42,088 bases of DNA from an uncultured Oscillospiraceae bacterium (GCA_944387145.1 CALXDU010000008.1:1-42088), one strand, 5' to 3'; counted from the first letter of the stretch, positions 29,936 to 38,996 are shown. The notes: generated by a model from the letters alone, not told the origin. A program made the numbers and translations.

Positions 29936-32344
29936 TCACTGCCCTTTATCGACCTTCCTGGCATCCAGTTTGCCCAGAATCTGGTTGTATAACCGCTCTC
30001 CCCAGTCAAACAGCCGCTGCATGGCGAAAAATACCGTGGGGGTCATCAGCAGCAAGGTCAGCATAGCCAGCTTGGTTTCCGGGCGGCTGGCAGTCAGTTC
30101 CAGGAACTGGCCCAGCACCGTAAATACCCCCACCAGGCCCACCGCCATGGCGGCCCAGATCACCTTCCGGAACCGGTCAAAGGGTTTGCACACCTGGAAC
30201 AGTACCATCATACCCACAACCCCCAAAATTCCGGCGCAGACCGTGGTGATGGAAGCCGCCGTGAGGGCAAAGACGCTCATATATGCCTGGCACACCAGCA
30301 CCGCAAACACATTGGTCAGCCCGCCGGGGAAGGCCCGGCGCAGCACCCCCCGGAGAAAATGCCCCCGCACCCGGTCGTAGTTCGGCTCCATGGCCAGAAA
30401 GAAGGAGGGAATGCCGATGGTCAGGGCGGAAATCACCGTCAGGTGCATGGGCTGCAGGGGATAGGGCCAGTCGGTAAACAGCGAAATCACCGACAGGAAC
30501 AAAGAAAAGATGTTCTTCACCAAAAACAATGTGGCTGCCCGCTGGATGTTGTTGATCACCCGCCGCCCCTCCGCCACAATGTCCGGCATGGCGGCAAAAT
30601 CGGAATTCAGCAGCACCAGACTGGCCAGCTGGCTGGCAGCCTGAGCGCCGGAGGCCATGGCCACGGAGCAATCCGCCTGCTTCATGGCCAGCAGGTCGTT
30701 GACGCCGTCGCCGGTCATGGCAACGGTGTGTCCCTGGTTTTGCAATGCGGCAACCAGCTTCCGCTTCTGCTCCGGAGTCACCCGGCCGAATACGATGGTT
30801 TCTGCCGCCGCCCGGGCATAGTCTTCTTCCGTTTCCAGGGTGGAGGCATCCAGATAATGCTCCGCCCCTTCGATTCCCGCCTGGGCAGCTACCTGGCTGA
30901 CGGTGTGAGGATCATCCCCGGAAATCACCCGGATGGATACCCCCTGCCGGGCAAAGTAAGAAAAGGTCTGTTTTGCATTTTCCCGGATGGGACTGCTGAG
31001 AATCAGCAGCGCCAGGGGCGTAACCTGCTCCGGGTCCAGGCCCTCAGGCCGGGGGTCACCATGGTAGCCTGCCACCAGCAGCACCCGGCTGCCCCGGTCG
31101 GTCCAGCTGCGAATCTGGGAGGATATGGCTTCCACCTTCCGGCCCAGAATCCGCTCCGGAGCGCCCACCACAAAGGCCCCTTCTCCTTCAAACACTGCAG
31201 CACTCCATTTTGTCTGAGGGGAGAAGGGAATCCGTTTGATTTCCTCCCAGGTGCTTTCACTGTGGAACAGCTCCCCAATGGCCCGGGCGGTGGCGTTGTC
31301 CGGTTCCTGAGCGCCGTACATGGCGCTGAGTACCGCTTCCAGATATTCCGGCTGATGGCCGGACAAGGGTACAAGATTTTCCACTTCCATGTCCGGCTGG
31401 GTGATGGTGCCGGTTTTGTCCACGCACAGCACATCCACCCGGGCCAGGGACTCAATGCAGTTCATATCCTGCACCAGCACCTTCTCCCGGCTCAGCTTTA
31501 GGGCCGAGGCCGCCATGGCAATGGAGGTCAGCAAGTACAGCCCTTCGGGAATCATCCCCACCAGGGCCGCCACGGTGCCTTCCACACTATCCCGGAAGTT
31601 CAACTGCAGCACGGCAACTTCCTGGTAAAACAGCACCAGTCCCACGGGAATCAATGCAATGCCCAGCACCAGAATCAGCTTATCCAGAGAGCGCATCATT
31701 TCGGATTTGCGGGCTTTGGGATTCTCCTTGGCTTCCCGGGACAGCTTGCTGGCGAAGGCCTCCGCCCCCACCGCCGTCAGCTGCACCCGGCCACGACCGG
31801 CCACCACAATGCTGCCGGAGCGCAGAATGTCCCCGGGCAGATGGGTAACGGCGTCGGCTTCTCCGGTAATCAGGGATTCATCCAGCCACAGTTCCCCCTG
31901 CCGGAGGATGCCATCAGCGCAGAGCTGGTCACCCTGGGAAAATTCGGCAATGTCATCCCGGACAATTTCCTCCGGGGGAACCTCCACGGGCTTACTCTCC
32001 CGGATCACCGTCACCGGACGCTCTGCCACCAGGGCCAGCTGATCCACTGCCCGTTTGGCCCGGATCTCTTGAACGATGCCGATGACGGTATTGATGGCCG
32101 CAACCATGAGAAATCCCATATTCAGTACGCTGGATCCGCTGATCACCAGCAGCGCCGCCAGCACCAGAAAAATCAGATTGAAAAAGGTAAAACAGTGGCC
32201 CCAGATGATTTCTCCGGGGGTTTTCCCGGAGTGGTGGGGCTTTCCGCTGACCAGACCGGCTTCCAGGCGCTGCGTTACCTGCTCCTGGGTAAGGCCCATT
32301 TCCGGGTCTGCGCAGATTGGCGCGATGTTCTGTCTTTGTTCCAT
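29936..32344 (-). CDS. P-type cation ATPase, CtpE-like (putative calcium transporter)
   Basis: The 802-residue protein has an actuator domain with LITGEAD (158-164), membrane helix 4 with PEGL (266-269), the phosphorylated Asp309 in DKTGTIT, and the hinge TGDGVND (544-550), followed by about six C-terminal helices. The GMIPEGLYLLTS context matches the CtpE group rather than SERCA-type pumps, which carry PEGLP. CtpE of Mycobacterium is linked to calcium uptake; the ion here is inference. There are no N-terminal metal-binding CxxC domains, so copper or zinc is unlikely. GGAGAT precedes the ATG, 18 bases after thiN. Confidence 0.85.
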   Translation of the reverse strand: MEQRQNIAPICADPEMGLTQEQVTQRLEAGLVSGKPHHSGKTPGEIIWGHCFTFFNLIFLVLAALLVISGSSVLNMGFLMVAAINTVIGIVQEIRAKRAVDQLALVAERPVTVIRESKPVEVPPEEIVRDDIAEFSQGDQLCADGILRQGELWLDESLITGEADAVTHLPGDILRSGSIVVAGRGRVQLTAVGAEAFASKLSREAKENPKARKSEMMRSLDKLILVLGIALIPVGLVLFYQEVAVLQLNFRDSVEGTVAALVGMIPEGLYLLTSIAMAASALKLSREKVLVQDMNCIESLARVDVLCVDKTGTITQPDMEVENLVPLSGHQPEYLEAVLSAMYGAQEPDNATARAIGELFHSESTWEEIKRIPFSPQTKWSAAVFEGEGAFVVGAPERILGRKVEAISSQIRSWTDRGSRVLLVAGYHGDPRPEGLDPEQVTPLALLILSSPIRENAKQTFSYFARQGVSIRVISGDDPHTVSQVAAQAGIEGAEHYLDASTLETEEDYARAAAETIVFGRVTPEQKRKLVAALQNQGHTVAMTGDGVNDLLAMKQADCSVAMASGAQAASQLASLVLLNSDFAAMPDIVAEGRRVINNIQRAATLFLVKNIFSLFLSVISLFTDWPYPLQPMHLTVISALTIGIPSFFLAMEPNYDRVRGHFLRGVLRRAFPGGLTNVFAVLVCQAYMSVFALTAASITTVCAGILGVVGMMVLFQVCKPFDRFRKVIWAAMAVGLVGVFTVLGQFLELTASRPETKLAMLTLLLMTPTVFFAMQRLFDWGERLYNQILGKLDARKVDKGQ

Positions 32345-32362
32345 AGCCCCATCTCCTTTGGC

Positions 32363-32995
32363 CTAAATTCGTTCCGGGAAGCCGTTTTCCCGCTGCCACA
32401 GCACCAGAAGGCTGCCCCGCTCCACACAAATCCGGGTAGGGTCGCCGGTAAAGTGGTTGCTGACCCCCAGAGGGAACCCGGCGGTGAGCTTTCCGTTTTT
32501 CAGGGGATAGTACAGCCCTTCCAGGGTTACGCCCGAAGCGTCGCTGCCCAGGCAGAATACGCTCACGGTTCCCCGGCACCCGGCAGGGAAGGCAATGGCT
32601 CCCTCTTTTATCACCGTGATGAGAAAATCCTTTCCCACCAGGTATCCTACCGCTCCCCGATCGGCGAGAAACTGCAACGTCTGGAAGTTTGCCACAGTAT
32701 GATCCAGCCGGGAGCCGTCCACACTGCCGTAGAGCATAAACTCCCGGTATCCCAGTTCCAGTCCCCGGCGCACCGCCAGCATGGCGTCGGTATCGTCCTT
32801 CTCCACCGGGAACACATTGGCTCCGGTGGGGGTGTATCCCAGGGAGTCAAAATCCCCCAGAATTTCCTGGGGCACAATCCCCAATTTTTCCGTATGCCGC
32901 AGACCGCCGTCGGCGGCGATGACAAAGTCATCCTCTGCCAAGGGGCGGGCCAGGGCGTCAAATTCCGCAGCGCAGAAAATTACACAGCTTCCCAT
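32363..32995 (-). CDS. thiN: Thiamine diphosphokinase
   Basis: The 210-residue protein has the thiamine pyrophosphokinase motifs DGGLRH, GDFDSLG, DDTDAMLA and GSVDGSRLDHTVAN, followed by a C-terminal beta-domain. It transfers diphosphate from ATP to thiamine to give thiamine diphosphate in the cytoplasm. The ATG at 32995 follows GAGGTG by six bases; the slightly longer frame begins inside that site. In most Firmicutes thiN sits next to rsgA and rpe; here it heads an operon with a P-type ATPase and a MocR regulator. No thiamine riboswitch is seen upstream. Confidence 0.92.
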   Translation of the reverse strand: MGSCVIFCAAEFDALARPLAEDDFVIAADGGLRHTEKLGIVPQEILGDFDSLGYTPTGANVFPVEKDDTDAMLAVRRGLELGYREFMLYGSVDGSRLDHTVANFQTLQFLADRGAVGYLVGKDFLITVIKEGAIAFPAGCRGTVSVFCLGSDASGVTLEGLYYPLKNGKLTAGFPLGVSNHFTGDPTRICVERGSLLVLWQRENGFPERI

Positions 32996-33018
32996 GTTGG
33001 TCACCTCACATTTTTTCT

Positions 33019-33027
33019 ATTTTACCA
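33019..33027 (-). promoter_or_regulatory. Possible extended -10 promoter of thiN
   Basis: On the minus strand TGGTAAAAT forms an extended -10 just before the thiN ribosome binding site. No good -35 is seen. Confidence 0.4.
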
Positions 33028-33087
33028 TAGGTTCTTCCAAAGGGAAAGTAGAGCAGGTGTAAACAGTTGTTGAATTTTCAAAGAAAG

Positions 33088-33114
33088 TACCCGGGAGGGT
33101 TTTCCTCCCGGGTA
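33088..33114 (-). terminator. Terminator of the maltodextrin-type operon
   Basis: An 11-bp stem (33088-33098 with 33104-33114, 5-base loop) lies just after the malQ stop codon on the minus strand and is followed by CUUUCUUUG, a modest U-rich tail. Confidence 0.75.
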
Positions 33115-33122
33115 GGTAAATT

Positions 33123-34601
33123 TCATTGCTTTGCTCTGCCGTAGAGCCTGGTCAGCTTGTAAATCCGCTTTGCCAGGGCGTCGGAATCAAAGCCCTTTTT
33201 CGCCCGCCAGGTCCAGTTGGCGCTGGACAGGGTACCGGGGAAATTCATCCGGGCATGCTTGCCCAGTTCCAGGTAATCCTGCATCTGCACCACGCACAGC
33301 CGGGACACCGAGGACATGGCCCCCCGGATCATACCCCAGATGTACCCTTCCTCCTTGTTCAGACCCAGGTATGCCTTGGCGTAGGCCACATCCTCTTTGG
33401 ATGCTTCGTCAAACCACTGCTTCAGGGTCACGTTGTCATGGGTGCCGGTGTAGCAGATGGAGTCCACCGGGTACAGGTGGGGCAGGTAGTCGCTTTCCTC
33501 CCGGGAATCGAAGGCAAATTCCATGACCTTCATGCCAGGATAGCCGGAATCCAGCTGCAGCTGCCGCACTTCCGGGGTAACATAGCCCAGATCCTCGGCG
33601 ATGAAGTCCAGCTTGGGCAGGGCCTTCTGAATGGTACGGATGAAGTCCAGGCCGGGACCTTTGACCCATTTGCCGCCTCGGGCGGTTTTGTCCCCGGCGG
33701 GTACGGCCCAGTAGCTTTCAAAGCCCCGGAAATGGTCGATGCGCACCACGTCATACATTTTCGCCGCAGCTTCCAGGCGGTGAATCCACCAGCGGTAGCC
33801 GTTCTTGGCCATAGTCTTCCAGTCATAGATGGGATTGCCCCAGAGCTGACCGTCGGCGGTAAAGGAATCCGGCGGACATCCGGCAACCACCCCCGGCCGG
33901 CGGGTCTCATCCAGCTGGAACAGCTGGGGATTTGCCCACACGTCCACAGAGTCCAATGGCACATAAATGGGCACGTCACCGATGATGCGGATGCCCTTTT
34001 CATTTGCATAGCTGCGCAGGGCTTTCCACTGCCGGTCAAACTGATATTGGAGGAAATACTGCCGGGCGATGGCGTCAGACAGTTCTTTCCGCTTTTCTTC
34101 CAGGGCTTCGGGCTTGCGCAGTTTTACATCCTCGGGCCAATCCTGCCAGGGTTTCCCACCGTTTTCGTCCTTAAGGGCCATAAACAGGGCATAATCCGGC
34201 AGCCAGCTTTGGTTTTCTTCCAGGAAAGTTTCGTATTCCTCCCCCGGCACAAACCGCTGCCAAGCCAGGGCCAGCACCGCCAGCCGCTGTTCATACTGAA
34301 TGCCGAAATCCACCCGATCGGCGCTCTGGCACCAGGTAATGCTGCGCAGTTCCTTCTTTTTCAGCAACCCTTCCGCCACCAGGGTATCCAGGTCAATGAG
34401 GTAAGGGTTTCCGGCGCAGGCGCCGAAGGACTGATAAGGGGAATCCCCGTAGCCGGTAGGGGTCAGGGGCAGAATCTGCCAGCAGGACTGGCCTGCCTTT
34501 TCCAGAAAATCCACAAAGTGGTAAGCCTCCTTGCCCATGGCGCCAATGCCATAGGGGCCGGGCAGGGAGGTAATGTGCATTAAAATTCCGCTTTCGCGCA
34601 T
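33123..34601 (-). CDS. malQ: 4-alpha-glucanotransferase (amylomaltase)
   Basis: The 492-residue GH77 protein begins MRESGILMHITSLPGPYGIG, typical of MalQ. The catalytic region shows VVRIDHFRGFESYW (nucleophile Asp), FIAEDLG (acid/base Glu) and THDN. It transfers alpha-1,4-glucan segments between maltodextrins and releases glucose in the cytoplasm. Its start overlaps the 3' end of the LacI-type gene by 22 bases, so they are cotranscribed. It is the last gene of the operon. This is the main evidence that the transporter imports maltose or maltodextrins. Confidence 0.95.
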   Translation of the reverse strand: MRESGILMHITSLPGPYGIGAMGKEAYHFVDFLEKAGQSCWQILPLTPTGYGDSPYQSFGACAGNPYLIDLDTLVAEGLLKKKELRSITWCQSADRVDFGIQYEQRLAVLALAWQRFVPGEEYETFLEENQSWLPDYALFMALKDENGGKPWQDWPEDVKLRKPEALEEKRKELSDAIARQYFLQYQFDRQWKALRSYANEKGIRIIGDVPIYVPLDSVDVWANPQLFQLDETRRPGVVAGCPPDSFTADGQLWGNPIYDWKTMAKNGYRWWIHRLEAAAKMYDVVRIDHFRGFESYWAVPAGDKTARGGKWVKGPGLDFIRTIQKALPKLDFIAEDLGYVTPEVRQLQLDSGYPGMKVMEFAFDSREESDYLPHLYPVDSICYTGTHDNVTLKQWFDEASKEDVAYAKAYLGLNKEEGYIWGMIRGAMSSVSRLCVVQMQDYLELGKHARMNFPGTLSSANWTWRAKKGFDSDALAKRIYKLTRLYGRAKQ

Positions 34602-35623
34602 GGTTTTGGTTCTCCTTGTGTAATGTCCCGAACGCTCTCCCGGCGGGCGATGACAAAGGGGACGATTTCGTGCCGGGCAGGACAGCCTTCCTCAATGGCT
34701 TCCAGCAAAATTGCCACGCTTCGCTGGGCAAGCTTGGCCGCATCCTGCACCACGGTAGCCAGCTGGGGCACCAGGAAGCTGCCCAGGGGCAGTCCGTCCA
34801 CACCCATTACCGACACATCCTCCGGTACCCGCAGGCCGTGATCCCACAGCGCCCGGATGGCGCCGATGGCCATCACGTCGGCACTGGCGAAAATCGCCGT
34901 AAAGGTGCAGCCGCCATCGAGCAGAGTCTGCACTGCCCGGTAGCCGTCCTGGTAGGAATAGCGCACACCCTGGTAGTCCCGCTCCGAATCAAAGGGGATA
35001 CCGTGGTGGGCAAAGGCTTGCATACAGCCCTCATAGCGCAGGCGGCTGGTATCGGACAGCTGCCGGTTGCCGCCGATGATGGCAATGCGGCTGTGGCCCA
35101 TGGAAATCAGGGTATCGATGGCGCACCGGGTGGCCTGAAGATCATCGGTGGTGACACTGGACAGATTGGCAAAGGGCAGACCCGATGCATCGTGGGTCAC
35201 CGCCACACAGGGCACGTCGATAGCCGCAAAATCCCGGAGGAAATTGTCGGTGTTGCCTCCCAGGAAGATGATGCCCAGAGGCTTTCGCTCCAGGCACAGC
35301 TGCACCGCCCGGGTCACCTCGTTGGAATCCTCGTCCAGGTAGTCCACCAGCAGTTGGTAGCGGGTCTGGGCGATGTGGTTTTGAATGGTCTCCACCATCT
35401 CGCCGAACAGCTCGTTGCCGATACCCTTGACCACCACCAGAATGGTGGTGGAGTGGGTCTGCTTGAGCTGCTTGGCGTTGGTGTTGAGCTGGAAGCCGCT
35501 TTCCCGGGCGGCTTCCAGAATGGCTTTTCGTGCTTTTTCGCTGACATGGGGATGGCCGTTCAAGGCCCGGGAAATGGTGCCCACGGCATAGCCGGTTTTG
35601 GCGGCCAGGTCTTTGATGGTCAT
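34580..35623 (-). CDS. LacI-family transcriptional regulator of the maltodextrin-type operon
   Basis: The 347-residue protein has an N-terminal LacI helix-turn-helix (MTIKDLAAKTGYAVGTISRALNG, about 1-23) with hinge helix, and a periplasmic-binding-protein-like effector domain (about 60-330). It sits between the permeases and malQ. A palindrome of LacI type lies at the operon promoter (38942-38957), so it probably represses its own operon until a glucan effector binds. The ATG at 35623 follows AGAGGTG; a GTG six bases earlier is part of that site. Confidence 0.92.
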   Translation of the reverse strand: MTIKDLAAKTGYAVGTISRALNGHPHVSEKARKAILEAARESGFQLNTNAKQLKQTHSTTILVVVKGIGNELFGEMVETIQNHIAQTRYQLLVDYLDEDSNEVTRAVQLCLERKPLGIIFLGGNTDNFLRDFAAIDVPCVAVTHDASGLPFANLSSVTTDDLQATRCAIDTLISMGHSRIAIIGGNRQLSDTSRLRYEGCMQAFAHHGIPFDSERDYQGVRYSYQDGYRAVQTLLDGGCTFTAIFASADVMAIGAIRALWDHGLRVPEDVSVMGVDGLPLGSFLVPQLATVVQDAAKLAQRSVAILLEAIEEGCPARHEIVPFVIARRESVRDITQGEPKPCAKAEF

Positions 35624-35653
35624 GGACACACCTCTCTTTCGGGGAATAGATTG

Positions 35654-36505
35654 TTATCCCTTTACGGCGCCGGCTGCCACGCCCTTGATGATGTGCTTCT
35701 GGCAGAACATGTAGGCGACGATGATGGGGATGATGCTCATCATAATCACCGCCATGGTAGCGCCCAGATCCACAGTGCCGTAGCTGCCTTTCAGATACTG
35801 CACCAGGATGGGGATGGTCATATACTTGGTCCGGTCCAGAACCAGATAGGGCAGCAGATAGTCGTTCCACACCCACATCAGTTCCAGAATGCCCACGGAA
35901 ATCAGGGTGGGCTTGAGCATGGGCAGCACCACGTTGAAGTAGGTGCGCAGAGGGCCGCAGCCGTCAATGGCCGCCGCTTCCTCAATTTCCAGCGGCAGTC
36001 CCTTGACAAATCCCAGGAACATAAAGATGGCCAGTCCTGCACCGAAGCCCAGGTAAACCACAGGGATGGTGAAGGGGGTGTTCAGATCCAGCTGGTCCGC
36101 GGTAAAGGTCAGGGTGAACATGACCATCTGGAAGGGGACGATCATGGAGAACAGGCACAGGTAGTAAAACACTCTGGAAATGGTGCTGTTGACCCGGGCA
36201 ATGTACCAGGCAGACATGGAGCACAGCAGCAGAATCAGGGCAACGGAGACGATGGTGATAAAGAAGCTGTAAAAAGCCGCCCGGAAGAAGGGGTAGTTGC
36301 CAAAGGTCATGCCCTTGATGTAGTTGGCCCAGCCGACGAAGGATTCCGCCGTGGGCAGTGCGAAGGGCTCTAAGTTAACAAAGCTGTTTGCCTTGAAGGA
36401 GTTGATGACCACCTCAAAAATGGGAATCAGCCAGGCAATGGACAGCAGGGCAAACAAAACGGTCATGACCTTACTCAGGTTGGAATACTGGGTGGATTTT
36501 TTCAT
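35654..36505 (-). CDS. Carbohydrate ABC transporter permease, MalG type
   Basis: The 283-residue membrane protein has about six helices and the EAA-loop EAAAIDGCGPLRTYF near residues 175-190. Its start codon shares one base with the stop codon of the MalF-type gene (TAATG), so translation is coupled; AGGAGGTG lies inside the upstream gene. Substrate is probably maltose or maltodextrin, from malQ downstream. Confidence 0.9.
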   Translation of the reverse strand: MKKSTQYSNLSKVMTVLFALLSIAWLIPIFEVVINSFKANSFVNLEPFALPTAESFVGWANYIKGMTFGNYPFFRAAFYSFFITIVSVALILLLCSMSAWYIARVNSTISRVFYYLCLFSMIVPFQMVMFTLTFTADQLDLNTPFTIPVVYLGFGAGLAIFMFLGFVKGLPLEIEEAAAIDGCGPLRTYFNVVLPMLKPTLISVGILELMWVWNDYLLPYLVLDRTKYMTIPILVQYLKGSYGTVDLGATMAVIMMSIIPIIVAYMFCQKHIIKGVAAGAVKG

Positions 36506-37401
36506 TACTGCTGCACCTCCTTACGGCGGGTAGCGGCCTGCTGGGAGATGGCCAGCACAGCCACCAGGATGAAGAATATCACAGCCTTGGCCTGGGCCAC
36601 GCCGTGCCAGCTCTTATTGATATTGTAAGTAGAGTAGATGTTCAGCGCCAGCAGTTCGGTGATGTTGACCTTGGCACCGTCCTGAATCACGCTGGGCAGA
36701 CCGCCGGTCAGGGCCAGGTTCTGGTCGAACATTTTGAAGGAGTTGGTCAGGGTCAGGAAAGTACAGGTGGTGATGGAGGGCATCACGTTGGGGATGATGA
36801 CCTGGAACAAGGTCTGTCTGCCGGTGGCACCGTCCATCCGGGCGGCCTCCAGCATATCCTCGGAAATGGCCTGGAGTCCCGCGATGTAAATAATCATCAT
36901 ATAACCGATCTGCTGCCAGGCCACCAGAATCACCAGGCCCCAGAAGCCGTAGGTGCCGTTGGCGGTGAGATAGGTGCCGTAATTTTTCAGAATGCCGTCG
37001 AAGATCATGCTCCAGATGTAGCCCAGCACCACGCCGCCGATGAGGTTTGGCATAAAGAATACAGTACGGAACAGATTGGCGCCCCGCATTTTCTGGGTCA
37101 GGGCAAAGGCGATGAAGAAGGCCACCACGTTAATCAGAATGATGGACACCACTGCGAAAGCTGCCGTGTTCCAGAAGGCGTTGGCAAAGCCGGGGTCCTG
37201 AAAGGCTTTTACATAGTTGCTGAATCCCACCCACTTGGCATCTTTGGGGGTATTGAAGCTGCAGAAGGACAGGTAAATACCTTGCAGGAAGGGCCAGACA
37301 AAGCCGATGACGAATGCCAGAAACGTAGGTAAAATGAAAATGGGGGCAAACCGCCGGATGGGGCGCTGCACCAGATTGACAGAGCGTTTGCTTTTCGCCA
37401 A
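36505..37401 (-). CDS. Carbohydrate ABC transporter permease, MalF type, TTG start
   Basis: The 298-residue protein has about six transmembrane helices and the EAA-loop EAARMDGATGRQTLFQ. An ATG at 37422 has no ribosome binding site. A TTG at 37399-37401 has AGGGAG six bases upstream, and the protein then starts MAKSKRSV, so I prefer the TTG. The MalF-type permease of the sialic acid operon also starts with TTG. A 139-base spacer with two hairpins separates it from the binding-protein gene. Confidence 0.82.
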   Translation of the reverse strand: MAKSKRSVNLVQRPIRRFAPIFILPTFLAFVIGFVWPFLQGIYLSFCSFNTPKDAKWVGFSNYVKAFQDPGFANAFWNTAAFAVVSIILINVVAFFIAFALTQKMRGANLFRTVFFMPNLIGGVVLGYIWSMIFDGILKNYGTYLTANGTYGFWGLVILVAWQQIGYMMIIYIAGLQAISEDMLEAARMDGATGRQTLFQVIIPNVMPSITTCTFLTLTNSFKMFDQNLALTGGLPSVIQDGAKVNITELLALNIYSTYNINKSWHGVAQAKAVIFFILVAVLAISQQAATRRKEVQQ

Positions 37402-37437
37402 GATGATCTCCCTCTCTTTCATAATGGATGTGGTTTC

Positions 37438-37496
37438 TTGCTTTTGGGCAATGGGCAGAGGCTTGCGTCAAGTTTCTTCCCACTGTCCAAAAGCAA
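37438..37496 (-). other. Long imperfect hairpin in the binding protein-permease spacer
   Basis: Outer arms TTGCTTTTGG (37438-37447) and CCAAAAGCAA (37487-37496) pair perfectly. Inside, an internal loop is followed by TGGGCAGA/TCTTCCCA (one mismatch), two G-T pairs and CTTG/CAAG around a 3-base loop. The whole 59 bases folds as one extended stem. It may be a mobile small repeat or an mRNA-processing element. Confidence 0.6.
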
Positions 37497-37506
37497 TTTT
37501 GGGAAA

Positions 37507-37526
37507 GGGCGGGCAAATGCCCGCCC
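37507..37526 (-). other. GC-rich hairpin after the maltodextrin-type binding-protein gene
   Basis: GGGCGGGC/GCCCGCCC arms around a four-base loop lie 15 bases after the binding-protein stop codon. On the minus strand it is followed by UUUCCC, so it is a weak terminator or 3'-end stabiliser, like the one in the sialic acid operon. Confidence 0.55.
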
Positions 37527-37540
37527 CTGTGATTCGATAA

Positions 37541-38893
37541 TTAGCCGTTGACCATGTTGTACTCGATGGCCCAGCCGTCAACGAAAGCAGAGACAACCTG
37601 CTCCCAGTTGGCATCGGTGGGATCAGCAGAGTAAGCAGCCAGAGCGGTGACAACGGTAGCTCTCCAGGAGTCGACGTTGGGAGTATGGTTGAAGGCCCAA
37701 GCAACAGTATACTTGCCCTCTTCCAGCATCCGGTTGCCGTCAGCCAGGAACACATTGGTGGGTTCCGGAGCGCTCTTGAAGGGCAGAGCACCCAGGGTGT
37801 CTACCATCTTCTGGGCAGCCACTTCGTCGGTAACCAGCCAGTACAGGAAGTCCAGGGAAGCCTGCTGATCGGCCTCGGAAACCTGGGAGTTCACAGCCCA
37901 GCAGTTCTCGGTGCCGGAGCACAGGCCGGCCTCTTCTTCACCTTCCACGCCGCAGTAGATGGGGATCATAGCCAGATCTTCGCTGTTCATGCCAGCTTCC
38001 AGCAGACCTGCGTATTCCCATGTACCGTTCTGGTAGAACACAGCCTTGCCCTCGGTGAACTGAGCCTTGGACTCGTCGGCGGTGGAGGTGGACAGGGACT
38101 TGGGGTCAGCGGAGGTGTCGGTGATGTACAGGTCCCAGATGCTGCGGAAGTTGTCCATGTAAGCGCCGGTGATGGTAGCGGGCTGCTCTACCACGCCGTC
38201 ATCCCGGAACTCGTAAGCCAGAGGCATGTTGGCCAGGTGGCCGGAGAAACGCCAGGAAGAGGAGCTGTCCAGACCGGAAGCGGAGAAGGCGTCAAAGCCC
38301 AGCTCTGCGCTGCGAGCATGGATGTCGTCGGCAACAGCCTTCAGGGTCTCAAAGTTGGTGATCTCCTCCAGGGAGTGACCAGCCTTCTCCAGCAGAGCGG
38401 TGTTGACGATGATGCCGAAGGACTCGTAGCAGTGGCCCATAGCCTTCAGTTCGCCGGCTTCGTTGTACAGGTTGAAGTCGTCGGTGCTCAGCTCACCGGC
38501 CAGAGCGGTGTCGGTCAGATCCAGGGCGTATTCGTCCCAGTCCTTCAGGCCGGACATGTTGCCGATGTTGAAAACGGTGGGAGCCTCAGACTTGGCCATT
38601 TCGGCGGTCAGGGTGTCGGAGTAGGTGCCGGAAGCGGCGGTGACAACCTTGACAGGCACACCGGTCTGCTCGATGTACAGGGCAGCCAGCTCCTGCAGAG
38701 CAGCGTCAGCTTCGGGCTTGAAGTTCAGATAATACACACGGCCTTCGCCGGCAGGGGTATTGGCAGCAGCCTGGGTTTCACCTGCAGCGCCAGTGGCAGC
38801 GGGAGCCTCGGTCTCGGTGGGGGTGGAACTGCCGCAGGCAGCCAGACCCAAAACCATGACCAGAGCCAACAGCATTGCAATCAGCTTTTTCAT
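37541..38893 (-). CDS. ABC transporter sugar-binding lipoprotein (maltodextrin type)
   Basis: The 450-residue protein has a lipoprotein signal peptide (MKKLIAMLLALVMVLG, lipobox LAAC with Cys20), a Thr/Glu/Ala/Pro-rich linker, and an extracellular solute-binding family 1 domain from about residue 48. The ATG at 38893 follows AGGAGG; the longer frame would cross the promoter. It heads the operon that ends in malQ, so an alpha-glucan ligand is inferred. Confidence 0.9.
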   Translation of the reverse strand: MKKLIAMLLALVMVLGLAACGSSTPTETEAPAATGAAGETQAAANTPAGEGRVYYLNFKPEADAALQELAALYIEQTGVPVKVVTAASGTYSDTLTAEMAKSEAPTVFNIGNMSGLKDWDEYALDLTDTALAGELSTDDFNLYNEAGELKAMGHCYESFGIIVNTALLEKAGHSLEEITNFETLKAVADDIHARSAELGFDAFSASGLDSSSSWRFSGHLANMPLAYEFRDDGVVEQPATITGAYMDNFRSIWDLYITDTSADPKSLSTSTADESKAQFTEGKAVFYQNGTWEYAGLLEAGMNSEDLAMIPIYCGVEGEEEAGLCSGTENCWAVNSQVSEADQQASLDFLYWLVTDEVAAQKMVDTLGALPFKSAPEPTNVFLADGNRMLEEGKYTVAWAFNHTPNVDSWRATVVTALAAYSADPTDANWEQVVSAFVDGWAIEYNMVNG

Positions 38894-38911
38894 TGTTTTT
38901 CCTCCTATTTT

Positions 38912-38928
38912 GTCCGAACATGTCGGAC
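38912..38928. repeat. Small inverted repeat in the leader of the maltodextrin-type operon
   Basis: GTCCGA and TCGGAC form 6-bp arms around five bases, just upstream of the ribosome binding site. It may be a leader hairpin or a second protein-binding site. Confidence 0.35.
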
Positions 38929-38941
38929 CGTGAAATTTGGA

Positions 38942-38957
38942 AACGATTCCAATCGTT
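38942..38957. promoter_or_regulatory. LacI-type operator at the maltodextrin-type operon promoter
   Basis: AACGATTCCAATCGTT is a perfect palindrome with 7-bp arms. It lies about ten bases downstream of the -10, covering the early transcribed region, a standard position for LacI-family repression. Confidence 0.75.
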
Positions 38958-38967
38958 CCATGCATTG

Positions 38968-38996
38968 AGTATAGCGCAATCTGCATAAAAGTGCAA
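38968..38996 (-). promoter_or_regulatory. Promoter of the maltodextrin-type operon
   Basis: On the minus strand TTGCAC (38991-38996) and TATACT (38968-38973) are spaced by 17 bases. Confidence 0.8.

Noticed and set aside
33028..33087. Thiamine riboswitch upstream of thiN
   Set aside because: The leader is too short and the conserved TPP-box sequences were not seen.
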